A DNA stretch of 64,000 nt, taken from positions 89,328 through 153,327 of the forward strand of contig NZ_SWDW01000011.1 in the NCBI RefSeq assembly GCF_004919045.1, given 5' to 3'. Positions 45,661-54,134 of the stretch are shown in pieces. A program made the position numbers and the translations under genes. How positions within the stretch are numbered: position 1 is the stretch's first letter; each line of letters starts with the position of its first letter. The notes beneath the pieces were generated by a model. The model was not told the DNA's origin, ran no database searches, and was given only the letters and a program-made list of their open reading frames with translations. This DNA comes from Sinomonas albida. GTDB lineage: Bacteria > Actinomycetota > Actinomycetes > Actinomycetales > Micrococcaceae.

Positions 45661-45694
45661 TCCGCATATGCATGCAGATAAGCAGATATGCGGA
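45661..45694. promoter_or_regulatory. ArsR/SmtB operator over a leaderless start
   Basis: TCCGCATAT at 45661-45669 and ATATGCGGA at 45686-45694 form 9-bp arms that span the ATG at 45668. TATAAA at 45655-45660 ends 7 bases before the ATG, which fits a leaderless message blocked by its own repressor. Confidence 0.6.
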
Positions 45695-46117
45695 CGCAAT
45701 CCCGATTCGCAGTACGTGGATCTTGCGGTCGAGGTCTTCTCGATGCTCGCGGATGCGACCCGTGTGCGGATCATCCTCGCCTTGAGCAACCACAGCGAGC
45801 TGTCCGTGAACCATCTGGCAGACGTCGTGGGCAAGGCTCCGGCCGCAGTGTCCCAGCATCTCGCGAAGCTGCGCCTCGCGCGGATCGTTACGGCGCGCCA
45901 GGACGGCACGCGCGCCTTCTACACCCTTGCGGACGAGCATGCCTCCCGGCTGGTCACCGAGGCGATCTTCCAGGCCGAGCATTCGCTCGGCGGCGTCCCC
46001 CGGCACCACCACGCGGTGGCAGACCCGACGGCCGCCGAGCCGGTCGCAGCCGGCGAACCTCACGTGGCGGTCGGGGCCAGCGAACCTCGCGAGCCGGTCG
46101 AGGAGGCGCGGGCATGA
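45668..46117 (+). CDS. ArsR/SmtB-family metal sensor
   Basis: 149 residues from ATG 45668. Winged helix (LADATRVRIILALSNHSELS, KAPAAVSQHLAKLRLARIV) and a His-rich end of the core (EHSLGGVPRHHHAV) like zinc or nickel sensors of the KmtR/CzrA type, followed by an Ala/Glu tail. The stop overlaps the ATG of the CDF exporter (ATGA), making a metal-induced exporter pair. Confidence 0.92.
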   Translation: MHADKQICGRNPDSQYVDLAVEVFSMLADATRVRIILALSNHSELSVNHLADVVGKAPAAVSQHLAKLRLARIVTARQDGTRAFYTLADEHASRLVTEAIFQAEHSLGGVPRHHHAVADPTAAEPVAAGEPHVAVGASEPREPVEEARA

Positions 46118-47202
46118 CGGCGCATGGCCACCACCACGAGGGATCGCCGGTGCATGAGCACGAGCAGGTCCCAGACCACGGCCATTCGCATGACGATGGC
46201 CATCCGCACGACCACGGCCATTCGCATGACCTGGACCACCATCCGCACGATCACGATCACGACCACGGGACCGGCGTGTTCGGCGTGCTCAAGGAATTCT
46301 TCGTTCCGCACACCCACGACGCGGCCGATTCGATCGACGACGCACTCGAGGCGAGCCACGAGGGCGTCCGGGCCCTCAAGATCAGCCTCTTTGCCCTGCT
46401 CGGCACTACGGTGCTGCAGTTCGTCGTCGTCCTCTTCAGCGGATCGGTGGCCCTTCTCGCGGACACGGTCCACAACTTCTCCGACGCCCTCACGGCCGTG
46501 CCGCTCTGGGTGGCCTTCATCCTCGCGAGGCGGCCGGCGACCAAGCGCTACACGTACGGCTACGGGCGCGCCGAGGATCTCGCGGGGCTGTTCATCATCG
46601 CGGTCGTCGCGCTCTCGGCGATCGTCGCCGCGTGGCAGTCGATCGGCCGCCTCGTCCACCCGCAGCCACTCGAGAATCTGTGGTGGGTGGTCGTGGCCGG
46701 CCTCATCGGCTTCGCAGGCAACGAGGCCGTCGCGGTGTACCGGATCAGGGTGGGCCGTCGCATTGGCTCCGCGGCGCTCGTGGCCGACGGCGTCCACGCC
46801 CGGACGGACGGCTTCACGTCGCTCGCCGTCGTGGTGGGCGCCTTCGGCGTCATGCTCGGCTTCCCGCTCGCGGACCCGATCGTCGGCCTGCTCATCAGCA
46901 TCGCGATCATCGTGCTCCTGATCGGCACGGTCAAGAGCCTGGGACGCCGGCTCCTCGATGGGATCGAGCCAGACCTCGTGCACCGCGGCGAGCACGCGCT
47001 CGAGGCGACTCCCGGCGTGCTCGGCGTCGAGCGGCTTCAGCTCCGGTGGATCGGGCACCGGCTGCACGGGACCGCCGTCGTCCGGGTGGCGTCGAGCGCC
47101 ACGATGGGCGAGGCGGATGCCATCCGCAGCGAGGCACGTCGCCGGCTCAACCGCGCGCTGCCGAACGTCGAGGACGTGACGATCGCCGTCGGCGCCGGGT
47201 AG
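46114..47202 (+). CDS. Cation diffusion facilitator with His-rich N-terminus
   Basis: 362 residues from ATG 46114 with GAGGAGG upstream. Residues 1-55 are packed with His/Asp (PDHGHSHDDGHPHDHGHSH), a metal-collecting arm. Six helices follow with the CDF metal site HNFSDAL (after LLADTV) and HARTDGF, then the C-terminal cytoplasmic domain. Exports zinc or similar divalent ions using protons; regulated by the coupled ArsR. Confidence 0.94.
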   Translation: MTAHGHHHEGSPVHEHEQVPDHGHSHDDGHPHDHGHSHDLDHHPHDHDHDHGTGVFGVLKEFFVPHTHDAADSIDDALEASHEGVRALKISLFALLGTTVLQFVVVLFSGSVALLADTVHNFSDALTAVPLWVAFILARRPATKRYTYGYGRAEDLAGLFIIAVVALSAIVAAWQSIGRLVHPQPLENLWWVVVAGLIGFAGNEAVAVYRIRVGRRIGSAALVADGVHARTDGFTSLAVVVGAFGVMLGFPLADPIVGLLISIAIIVLLIGTVKSLGRRLLDGIEPDLVHRGEHALEATPGVLGVERLQLRWIGHRLHGTAVVRVASSATMGEADAIRSEARRRLNRALPNVEDVTIAVGAG

Positions 47203-47242
47203 CGCCCCGCCCAGAAGGAGCCCCGCGGAAAGGGCTGCCGGC

Positions 47243-48709
47243 CTACATCGCCAGCGGGAGGCTCCGGAGCTGGACCGTCACTGGGGACTGGGCTGTCGCT
47301 GGGGACTGGAGTGGCACCGGGGACTGGGTCTCAGCCGCCGGCGCTGCCCCGAGGCTGGCCCGGTGGAGGTTGAGTTCGTCCATGACGATTCCGGCGAGCT
47401 CGCGCAGGATCTTGGCCTGGGCGGCCGTGAGGGTGCGCGGTGTCTGGTCGAGGACCGACAGCGTGCCGATATTCGCCCCTGAAGGCGACTTGAGCGGCAT
47501 GGCGGCGTAGAACTTGATGCCAGGCGCTCCCGTGACCAAGGGGTTGGTGGAGGCGCTGAGGTCCGCTGCGGCGTCCGGGATGACCCAGAGATCGTCCTGG
47601 AGGATGGCCGAGGCGCACAGCCCCGGATCCCTCCCGACTTCGCTCGCGTCGATGCCGTGGCTCGAGAGGAACCAGATCCTCTCGATGTCCACGATGCTCA
47701 CCGTGGACATGGGCGCCTCGAGAAGGTGGGCCGCGAGGCGCGTGATGCGGTCGAACGCGTTGTCCGGGGGCGTGTCGAGGATGCCGTAGCTGCGGACCTC
47801 CGCCATCCGCTCTTCTTCCTGCGCCGCCTCTCGACGCGGAGAGAGTTCGGCGAGGGCGCCCAGCGCGGCGATCCGGTAGAGGCATTCGGCGGCCTCGCCT
47901 GCCGTGGGCCGACCCTCGGGGTCAATCTCGGTCATTCTGGCGATGAGCTCGCGCCACAGCGGATCGAGCGCCTCGTCGATCGGTGGCGCCTGCGTGAGCC
48001 GCCGGACCGCGCTTTCGAGCGGCGGCCCCGGGAACGCCAGCTCGCCCGTGAGGCACTGGAGCAGCACAAGCCCGAGCGAGTAGATGTCGCTCGCCGGCCC
48101 GATCGACTCGCCGCGGACCTGTTCGGGGCTCAAGTAGGCGGGCGTGCCCGATACAGCATCCTCGAGAGTCAGGGCCGAATCGGGAACCCAAGCGATGCCG
48201 AAGTCGGTGAGCTTGGCGTGAGACCGCGAGGCCTCGTTTCCGGCCTCCAGCAGCATGACGTTTGCGGGCTTCACGTCGCGGTGGACCACGCCGCGGCCGT
48301 GGATGTAGCTGAGGGCCTCGGCGAGGTCGTGGCCGATCTCCGCCACGGCCGGGGCCGGGAGCGGACCGCTCCGGAGCCGCCCACGGAGGTCCGGGCCGTC
48401 GATCAGCTCCATAACGAGGAACACGCGCGGCTCGCCGCTCGGGGTGCGCTCGGTCCCGGCGTCCAAGAGGGTGACGAGCCCCGGGTGGGTCAGCTGGGCG
48501 AGGAGTTTCACCTCGGTGTCGCTTCGCCGGAGCTCGGCGTCGTCCGCCGCCGCTGTTTGGGTCAGCTTGACGGCGACCTCCCGATCGAGGGGCTCATCGA
48601 GGGCGCGGTACACCACCGCCGTGGAGCCGCGCCCGATGATCTCCTTGAGCCGGTATCGGCCCCCTACCAATTCCCCGCCACTGCTTTGGCCCCACAGCTG
48701 ACCTGGCAT
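47243..48709 (-). CDS. Soluble Ser/Thr kinase fused to GAF domain
   Basis: 488 residues from ATG 48709. The kinase domain comprises GRGSTAVVY, Lys48 in VAVKLT, Asp146 in HRDVKPAN, DFG, and GTPAYLSPEQV. After the linker (EERMAEVRSYGILDTPPDNA) a GAF domain fills about 300-445 (SIVDIERIWFLSSHGI, FYAAMPLKSPSGANIGTLSV). The tail is a Gln-Ser-Pro-Val repeat. There is no membrane helix, so it would read a cytoplasmic signal. Confidence 0.9.
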   Translation of the reverse strand: MPGQLWGQSSGGELVGGRYRLKEIIGRGSTAVVYRALDEPLDREVAVKLTQTAAADDAELRRSDTEVKLLAQLTHPGLVTLLDAGTERTPSGEPRVFLVMELIDGPDLRGRLRSGPLPAPAVAEIGHDLAEALSYIHGRGVVHRDVKPANVMLLEAGNEASRSHAKLTDFGIAWVPDSALTLEDAVSGTPAYLSPEQVRGESIGPASDIYSLGLVLLQCLTGELAFPGPPLESAVRRLTQAPPIDEALDPLWRELIARMTEIDPEGRPTAGEAAECLYRIAALGALAELSPRREAAQEEERMAEVRSYGILDTPPDNAFDRITRLAAHLLEAPMSTVSIVDIERIWFLSSHGIDASEVGRDPGLCASAILQDDLWVIPDAAADLSASTNPLVTGAPGIKFYAAMPLKSPSGANIGTLSVLDQTPRTLTAAQAKILRELAGIVMDELNLHRASLGAAPAAETQSPVPLQSPATAQSPVTVQLRSLPLAM

Positions 48710-48880
48710 CCGAACCTGCTTTCGGCCCATGAACGGACGGCAGAGGAAGCCAGAGCGGCAGCCAATCAAGCCCGATTGAGAGTTAACTACCCTCTACGCG
48801 GGGGCGCGAAACCACCGGATTTTGGCCTCTGGAAGCCTAGGTGGGCGGGTGATCTTCACATTCGCACATATATTCGCCAC

Positions 48881-48913
48881 TTTACATGTCAATTTACATG
48901 TCCAATGATTGGA
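48881..48913. promoter_or_regulatory. Low-GC regulatory patch with repeated TTTACATGTC and a palindrome
   Basis: TTTACATGTC occurs at 48881-48890 and 48893-48902, and the palindrome TCCAATGATTGGA follows at 48901-48913. The patch is unusually AT-rich for this genome. It lies between the divergent kinase-GAF gene and the gene at 48999. Confidence 0.5.
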
Positions 48914-48998
48914 ACTGCGCAGTCGACAGGCCATGCTGGAGCGCCGGCACGGGCGGTAGCGCGAACCGTCTGTGTCTGTGTGGAGGGGACCCAATTTC

Positions 48999-49493
48999 AT
49001 GGCAGGACTAGCGCTTGTGGCCGATGCGCGGCACCTCGGAGCTTCTCGGGGACCCGGCGCGGCCGCCCTCTGGCGCATGGGTTCGGCTGCCCGCTGGCGG
49101 GCGCTGTTCGCACGGCCCACGAGCCGCGAGCTCAACAACGTGATCGGCCTGCTCCCGCAGGCGTGCTTCCTGTGCCCCGCGACGGAGGAGACGGGGTGGT
49201 GGAAGATCGACGCCGTCCTCGACTTCGTGGCACTGAGCGGAGCCGACCGCGTGGTTTGGCTCGACGGCGCACTCCAGGTCTTCGACCCCCATCTGGGCGT
49301 GACGTACCGGGAGGCGGCCGAGGACGCGCTTGCCGACGCCGGGATCCCCGCGCTTCTCATGGCCCCCAACCCCGTCCGCGGGCTCAACGACGCGGCGGCC
49401 CAGCTCGTGGAGGACTTCGGCTCCGGCCGGCTTTGGGCTCCGGTCTGGAGTGTGGGGACGCCGCCGCTTCCGTCGCTCGAGGCGGCGGTCTGA
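48999..49493 (+). CDS. Hypothetical protein, HAD-like
   Basis: 164 residues from ATG 48999 with GGAGGGG upstream. It holds a D-rich segment (DRVVWLDGALQVFDPHLGV) and alternating helices and strands that resemble a degenerate HAD-type Rossmann fold. No transmembrane segment. Function unknown; divergent from the kinase-GAF gene. Confidence 0.7.
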   Translation: MAGLALVADARHLGASRGPGAAALWRMGSAARWRALFARPTSRELNNVIGLLPQACFLCPATEETGWWKIDAVLDFVALSGADRVVWLDGALQVFDPHLGVTYREAAEDALADAGIPALLMAPNPVRGLNDAAAQLVEDFGSGRLWAPVWSVGTPPLPSLEAAV

Positions 49494-49503
49494 GCGCTGC
49501 GTC

Positions 49504-50145
49504 TCAGCCCCGCGTTGCGAGGAGCACGGCGAGCGTGAGCATGAGGACGGCGACGCAGCCGTCGAGCACGCGCCAGGACGCGGGCCGCGCAAAGAATCCG
49601 GTGAGGCCACGCGCGCCGAAGCCGACGAGCGGGAACCACACGGCGCTCGCCGTCGCGGCCCCGGCGCCGAAGAGCCAGCGGCCCGACTCGCCCTGGGCGT
49701 TCGCGAGGGATCCGAGAAGCACGAGCGTATCCAGATAGACGTGGGGGTTGAGCCACGTGAGGGCCATCGCCGTGAGTGCGGCCGACCAAAGCGTGGCGCC
49801 GCCGCGCGAGGCCGTGGAGGCCACGAGGGCCCCGGGCCGAATGGCTCGCCGGGCCGCGAACAGGCCGTAGGCCACAAGGAAGGCGGCCCCCACCCAGCGG
49901 ATCACGTCGAGCAGCACGGGCGCTCCCTGAATCGCCGCGCCGATCCCGCCCACGCCGACGAAGATGAGCAGCGCGTCGCTCGCCACGCACACGATCACGA
50001 TGGGCAGGATCCACTCGCGGCGGATGCCTTGGCGCAACACATACGCGTTCTGGGCGCCAATGGCGACGATGAGTCCGAGGCCTGCGCCGACGCCGGTGAG
50101 AAAGGGGGCGATCACTGGGGTGAGGGGGTGGAAGGATGCGAACAC
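49504..50145 (-). CDS. LysE/ArgO-family amino acid exporter
   Basis: 213 residues from GTG 50145; a GTG at 50115 would give 203 residues and may be the true start. Six helices, with LIVAIGAQNAYVLRQGI near the N-terminus and the Pro-containing LTWLNPHVYLDT characteristic of LysE. It exports lysine or arginine. The divergent LysG-type gene is the expected activator. The start region carries a 30-bp duplication. Confidence 0.92.
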   Translation of the reverse strand: MFASFHPLTPVIAPFLTGVGAGLGLIVAIGAQNAYVLRQGIRREWILPIVIVCVASDALLIFVGVGGIGAAIQGAPVLLDVIRWVGAAFLVAYGLFAARRAIRPGALVASTASRGGATLWSAALTAMALTWLNPHVYLDTLVLLGSLANAQGESGRWLFGAGAATASAVWFPLVGFGARGLTGFFARPASWRVLDGCVAVLMLTLAVLLATRG

Positions 50146-50165
50146 TGGGGTGACGGGGTGGAAGA
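50113..50165. repeat. 30-bp tandem duplication at the lysE start
   Basis: CACTGGGGTGAGGGGGTGGA at 50113 recurs with one change at 50143. It duplicates the GTG start and its upstream context. Confidence 0.8.
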
Positions 50166-50260
50166 AGTGGAGGTCATGGTTCGACGGTAGGTCCGAATAA
50201 TCTAAAGATCAATTCACTATTTTTGCAGCGCCATTAGAGTTTCTTCATTAGAATCGTCTC

Positions 50261-51184
50261 GTGGAACTGGACCAACTGAGGGCGCTCGCCGCCGTCGTCG
50301 ATTTCGAGACGTTCGAGGCCGCGGCGGGCGAGCTGCGGCTCACGCCCTCGGCCGTGAGCCAACGGATCAAGGCGCTCGAGCGCTCGGTGGGAAGCGTCCT
50401 GGTGCGCCGCCTCAAACCGGTGCGGCCGACCCCGGCGGGGGAGCGGCTGCTCCGCTCGGCGCGCCAGCTCCTGCTCCTCGCCGACGAGGCCGTGCTTGCC
50501 CTGCGCTTCCCGGACGCCGCGGGCGAGGGCGCGAACGACGGCGGCGCGGGTCACCCGAGCTCTGCGCACCCCGGCGCCGAGCGTCTCCGGGTCCCCATCG
50601 TGGCCAACGCGGACTCGATCGCGACGTGGCTCCCCCCAGCGCTCCAGGAGATCGCGCTCGGCGGGCGGATCGCGCTCGAGCTGCTCCGCGACGACGAGCA
50701 CGCGACCGCCGATCTGCTCCGTTCGGGCGACGCGGTCGCGGCCGTCACGGCAGACCCCGCCCCGGTTCAAGGCTGCAGCGTCCGCCCGCTGGGGACGATG
50801 CTCTACCGGGCCAAGGCGTCGCCAGAGTTCGTGGACCGGTGGTTCCCCGACGGCTCGACGCCGGAGGCGCTGGCGGCTGCCCCGGTCATGCAGTACGACC
50901 GCAAGGACAGCCACCAGCTCGGACTCCTCGCGCACGTGGCCCCCACGGCGGTGCCCCCGCAGCACTTCATCCCCGACTCGGTGCAGTACGTCGAGTCCGT
51001 TCGCGCCGGGCTCGGCTGGGGCATGGTCCCCGACCAGCAGGATCCGGACCACTCGCTCGTCACGCTCAATCCCGACTGGACCGAGCCCCTCCGGCTGTAC
51101 TGGCAGGTGTGGACGCTCGACTCGCCGGGCCTCGCGGAGGTGACCGCCGCCGTCGTCCGCGCCGCCCGGGTGCTCGCCGCCTAG
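50261..51184 (+). CDS. lysG: LysG/ArgP-type LysR-family regulator
   Basis: 307 residues from GTG 50261. LysR helix-turn-helix (FEAAAGELRLTPSAVSQRIK) and an ArgP/LysG effector domain. TAGAAT at 50249-50254 ends six bases before the GTG, with no Shine-Dalgarno, so the message is probably leaderless. It diverges from lysE and should induce it when basic amino acids build up. Confidence 0.92.
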   Translation: MELDQLRALAAVVDFETFEAAAGELRLTPSAVSQRIKALERSVGSVLVRRLKPVRPTPAGERLLRSARQLLLLADEAVLALRFPDAAGEGANDGGAGHPSSAHPGAERLRVPIVANADSIATWLPPALQEIALGGRIALELLRDDEHATADLLRSGDAVAAVTADPAPVQGCSVRPLGTMLYRAKASPEFVDRWFPDGSTPEALAAAPVMQYDRKDSHQLGLLAHVAPTAVPPQHFIPDSVQYVESVRAGLGWGMVPDQQDPDHSLVTLNPDWTEPLRLYWQVWTLDSPGLAEVTAAVVRAARVLAA

Positions 51185-51206
51185 GGCAGTGAACTCAGGG
51201 GCGACC

Positions 51207-51266
51207 AGCACGGGCCCATTGAGTGCGGGCCCATTGAGCGCGGGCCCAGTGAGCACGGGGCCAGGG
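51207..51266. repeat. 15-bp tandem repeat, four copies
   Basis: Four consecutive units of the AGCACGGGCCCATTG type. They lie between convergent lysG and idi. Confidence 0.85.
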
Positions 51267-51290
51267 ACGCAGGGGCAGTGGGCGCGTGCC

Positions 51291-51821
51291 TCAGAGGGCC
51301 GCCACTTCGAGCTGCCGCAGTTGTAGCCGGAGCCATGGGCTGAACGCGTACGGGGCCGCGACCACCGCCGCGCGGAGGCGATCGGGGGTGGTCCATTGCC
51401 ACTCGCAGACCTCGTCCGCCGCGGGGACGGGGTCCGTCTCGGATCGGGCGCGGAAGACCGGGCAGATCTCGTTCTCGACAATGCCCGACGCATCCGTGGC
51501 GCGGTAGCGGAACTCCGGCAGGACCACGGACACGTCCGCGAGCTCGAGTCCGAGCTCCTCCCGCGCGCGGCGGCGCACGGCCTCGGCGAGCGGCTCACCC
51601 GGGGCGGGGTGCCCGCAGAAGGAGTTGGTCCAGACCCCCGGCCACGTCGGCTTGGCGAGCGCGCGGCGGGTCACGAGGAGGCGCCCGGCGCCGTCGTGGA
51701 CGTGGCACGAGAAGGCGAGGTGCAGCGGCGTGTCGGTGCCGTGGACGGCGGATTTGGGGGCCGTGCCCAAGGCTGCCCCGGCGTCGTCGACCAGCTGGAC
51801 AAGGGTCGTGTCGTAGGCCAT
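51291..51821 (-). CDS. idi: Isopentenyl-diphosphate delta-isomerase, type I
   Basis: 176 residues from ATG 51821; a GTG three codons earlier is possible. Nudix-fold isomerase with the active-site Cys in NSFCGHPAPGE and the Glu of GIVENEICPVF. It converts IPP to DMAPP, the priming unit for the carotenoid chain made across the divergent promoter. Last gene of the leftward arm after tspO and the SDR gene. Confidence 0.95.
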   Translation of the reverse strand: MAYDTTLVQLVDDAGAALGTAPKSAVHGTDTPLHLAFSCHVHDGAGRLLVTRRALAKPTWPGVWTNSFCGHPAPGEPLAEAVRRRAREELGLELADVSVVLPEFRYRATDASGIVENEICPVFRARSETDPVPAADEVCEWQWTTPDRLRAAVVAAPYAFSPWLRLQLRQLEVAAL

Positions 51822-51831
51822 CGCTTTCACC

Positions 51832-53316
51832 CTAGACCCCGATCCGATGGGCCTTCACGGCCGCTGCCGCGGCGGTGATGCGCGCGGCCATGCCCTTGAA
51901 GACGACGCCGTGGAACGGGAGGACGGCCGCCCAGTAGAGCCGCCCCGCGAGGCCCCGCGGAACGAACACCGCGCGCTGGAAGTAGAGGCTCCCACCGCCC
52001 CTCGGCACGACGCTCAGCTCGAGCCATGCGCGGCCCGGCACGCGCATCTCGGCGCGCAGTCGCAGGAGCCGCCCGGGTTCGAGGGCCTCGACTCGCCACC
52101 AGTCGAGTGCGTCGCCGAGCTGAAGGCGCCGCGGGTCGCGGCGTCCGCGCCGAAGGCCCACCCCGCCCGCGAGCTTGTCGATCCAACCGCGCACGGCCCA
52201 CGCGAGGGGGAAGGAATACCAGCCGTTCTCGCCGCCGATTCCCTGGATGACCTCCCAGAGGTCGTCCGGCGGCGCGGTGGTGAACTGGGTCCGGGAGTCC
52301 GTGAAGACCCGGCTCCCGGCCCAGTTCGGGTCGCTGGGGAGCGGGTCGGAGGGTGCGTCCACAGCCGTCGACCCCGCCCACGTCGTCTCGACCTCGCCGC
52401 GGGCGATCTTCGCGAGCGCCAATTCGACGGCCCGCTCGTAGCTCGTGAGCCCCCCGGCTGGAGGCGGGAGGAAGTCCGCGGTGTCGGCGTCCCGCACCAC
52501 GCAGTCGTTCTGGAGGGACTCGACGAGGGGAATCGCGAGGGCACGCGGGATCGGCGTGACGAGGTTGACCCACTGCGCCGCGAGCCACGGGGTCAGGACG
52601 GGGAGGGGAAGGATGAGCGGCGCGCGCATCCCGGCGACGAGCGCGTAGCGGCGCATCATCTCGCCGTAGGTGAGCACGTCCGGCCCCCCGATATCGAGCG
52701 TGCGGTTGACCTCCCGCGGAAGGTCGGCCGCCCTCTCGAGGTAGTCCAGGGCATCGCGGACGGCGATGGGCTGCACCCGGTTGAGCACCCAGCGGGGCGC
52801 TGGCATGACGGGCAGGACGTCGGTGAGATGGCGCACCATCTCGAAGCTCGCCGAGCCGGATCCGATCACGAGGCCGGCCTGGAGCACCGCCGTGGGCGCG
52901 CCGGAGTCGAGGAGGATGCGCCCGACCTCGGAGCGGGACTTGAGGTGGCGGCTGAGTTTGGCGCCGGGGTTGAGCCCGCTGAGGTAGACGATCCGTGAGA
53001 CGCCGCCTGCTGCCGCGGCCTGGGCGAGCGCCGTCGCTCCTGCCCGCTCCTTCTCCCCGAAGTCTCCGTTCGCGCGGGCTCCCATGGAATGGACGAGGTA
53101 GTAGACCACGTCGGCCCCGTCGCACAGGGCGCGGACGGCGTCCGGATCCTCAAGGCTCCCGGTGACGGCCTCGACGTCGTCGCGCCAGGGGACGTCGCGG
53201 AGCTTCGCCGGGTTCCGCACGAGGACCCGGACCTGTTGGCCGGCGGCGAGCAGTCGGGGGACGAGGCGCCCGCCGATGTAGCCCGTTGCGCCGGTCACGG
53301 CGATGATGCGGCTCAA
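51832..53316 (-). CDS. SDR/NAD(P)-binding protein with DUF2867 domain
   Basis: 494 residues from TTG 53316, in a TTGA overlap with the tspO-like gene; GAAGGGG is upstream. N-terminal NmrA-like Rossmann domain (IAVTGATGYIGGRLVPRLLA). C-terminal DUF2867 ligand-binding-type domain (ENGWYSFPLAWAVRGWIDKL, ending FHGVVFKGMAARI). Such fusions often sit in light-induced carotenoid regulons; reaction unknown. Confidence 0.9.
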   Translation of the reverse strand: MSRIIAVTGATGYIGGRLVPRLLAAGQQVRVLVRNPAKLRDVPWRDDVEAVTGSLEDPDAVRALCDGADVVYYLVHSMGARANGDFGEKERAGATALAQAAAAGGVSRIVYLSGLNPGAKLSRHLKSRSEVGRILLDSGAPTAVLQAGLVIGSGSASFEMVRHLTDVLPVMPAPRWVLNRVQPIAVRDALDYLERAADLPREVNRTLDIGGPDVLTYGEMMRRYALVAGMRAPLILPLPVLTPWLAAQWVNLVTPIPRALAIPLVESLQNDCVVRDADTADFLPPPAGGLTSYERAVELALAKIARGEVETTWAGSTAVDAPSDPLPSDPNWAGSRVFTDSRTQFTTAPPDDLWEVIQGIGGENGWYSFPLAWAVRGWIDKLAGGVGLRRGRRDPRRLQLGDALDWWRVEALEPGRLLRLRAEMRVPGRAWLELSVVPRGGGSLYFQRAVFVPRGLAGRLYWAAVLPFHGVVFKGMAARITAAAAAVKAHRIGV

Positions 53317-54107
53317 GCGCGGTTCCCCTTCCGGCCGCGGAGGCTGGCCACCAGACCTGCCGCGAGGACGACGACGGCGGCCGAGGCTGCGGTCACGGCC
53401 GTTCCGGGAAGGACCAGCGTACCTCCCGCCCGCGCCACGGCGATCCAGGCCAGGCCCCACGCCACAGCGAGGACCGGGCTCCACCGCCTTCGCGAGGCGA
53501 GCGCGAGCCCCACGAGTGCCGCGAGGGCGAGGACGACGGCGGCGGACGGCTCGGCGGGCAGGCTCACCCCGGCCCAGGCCAAGACCGATGCGGTGTTCGC
53601 GACCGTCGCGACGCAGATCCAGCCGAGATAGAGCCCGAACGTCCCGTCACTGAGAACTGCCTCGGCTCTGGAGGCTGGGCGCTCGGCCAGGCTGAGCGCG
53701 AAGAGCCGGCACAGCACCCCGAGGAGGGCCAGCATGACCACGAGGCTCGCGGGGACGGAGCCGAGCTGCACCGCCCAGAGCCATGCGGCGTTCAGGAGCA
53801 TCGAGGCCGCAGCCCAGGGGCGGATCCGGCGCTGGCGTGCGCTGTGCCGGGCGCCTGGAAGGAGCTGCCAGACCGCGTAGGCGAGCAGGCCCGCGTAGAT
53901 GACGCTCCAGATGGCGAAGGCCGGGGCCCCTGGGGCCACCGGCGTCGCCGTGCTCGAGAAGTAGCCGCCTGCGGCGGAGGCCACCGGGGTGCCGCCGAAG
54001 GCTCCGCTTCCCACGGCGGCAAAAGCCAGGGCGGCGACCGCCGAAGCGGCAGTGAGGATGACCGGCGTCGTGCGTGAGGGTCGGGGTGATGTCTCGAGAA
54101 CGGCCAC
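53313..54107 (-). CDS. TspO/MBR-like tryptophan-rich membrane protein
   Basis: 264 residues. GTG 54107 is preferred because GAGGAG precedes it; a GTG six codons earlier lies upstream of that site. About eight hydrophobic segments; the TspO-like core includes FAIWSVIYAGLLAYAVWQL and AAWLWAVQLG. It is longer than classic TspO (about 160). TspO was first described as CrtK beside carotenoid genes, which fits here. Probable porphyrin- or stress-linked membrane sensor. Confidence 0.8.
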   Translation of the reverse strand: MAVLETSPRPSRTTPVILTAASAVAALAFAAVGSGAFGGTPVASAAGGYFSSTATPVAPGAPAFAIWSVIYAGLLAYAVWQLLPGARHSARQRRIRPWAAASMLLNAAWLWAVQLGSVPASLVVMLALLGVLCRLFALSLAERPASRAEAVLSDGTFGLYLGWICVATVANTASVLAWAGVSLPAEPSAAVVLALAALVGLALASRRRWSPVLAVAWGLAWIAVARAGGTLVLPGTAVTAASAAVVVLAAGLVASLRGRKGNRA

Positions 54108-54134
54108 GGTAGCTCCTCTGGACACGGGCGGCTT

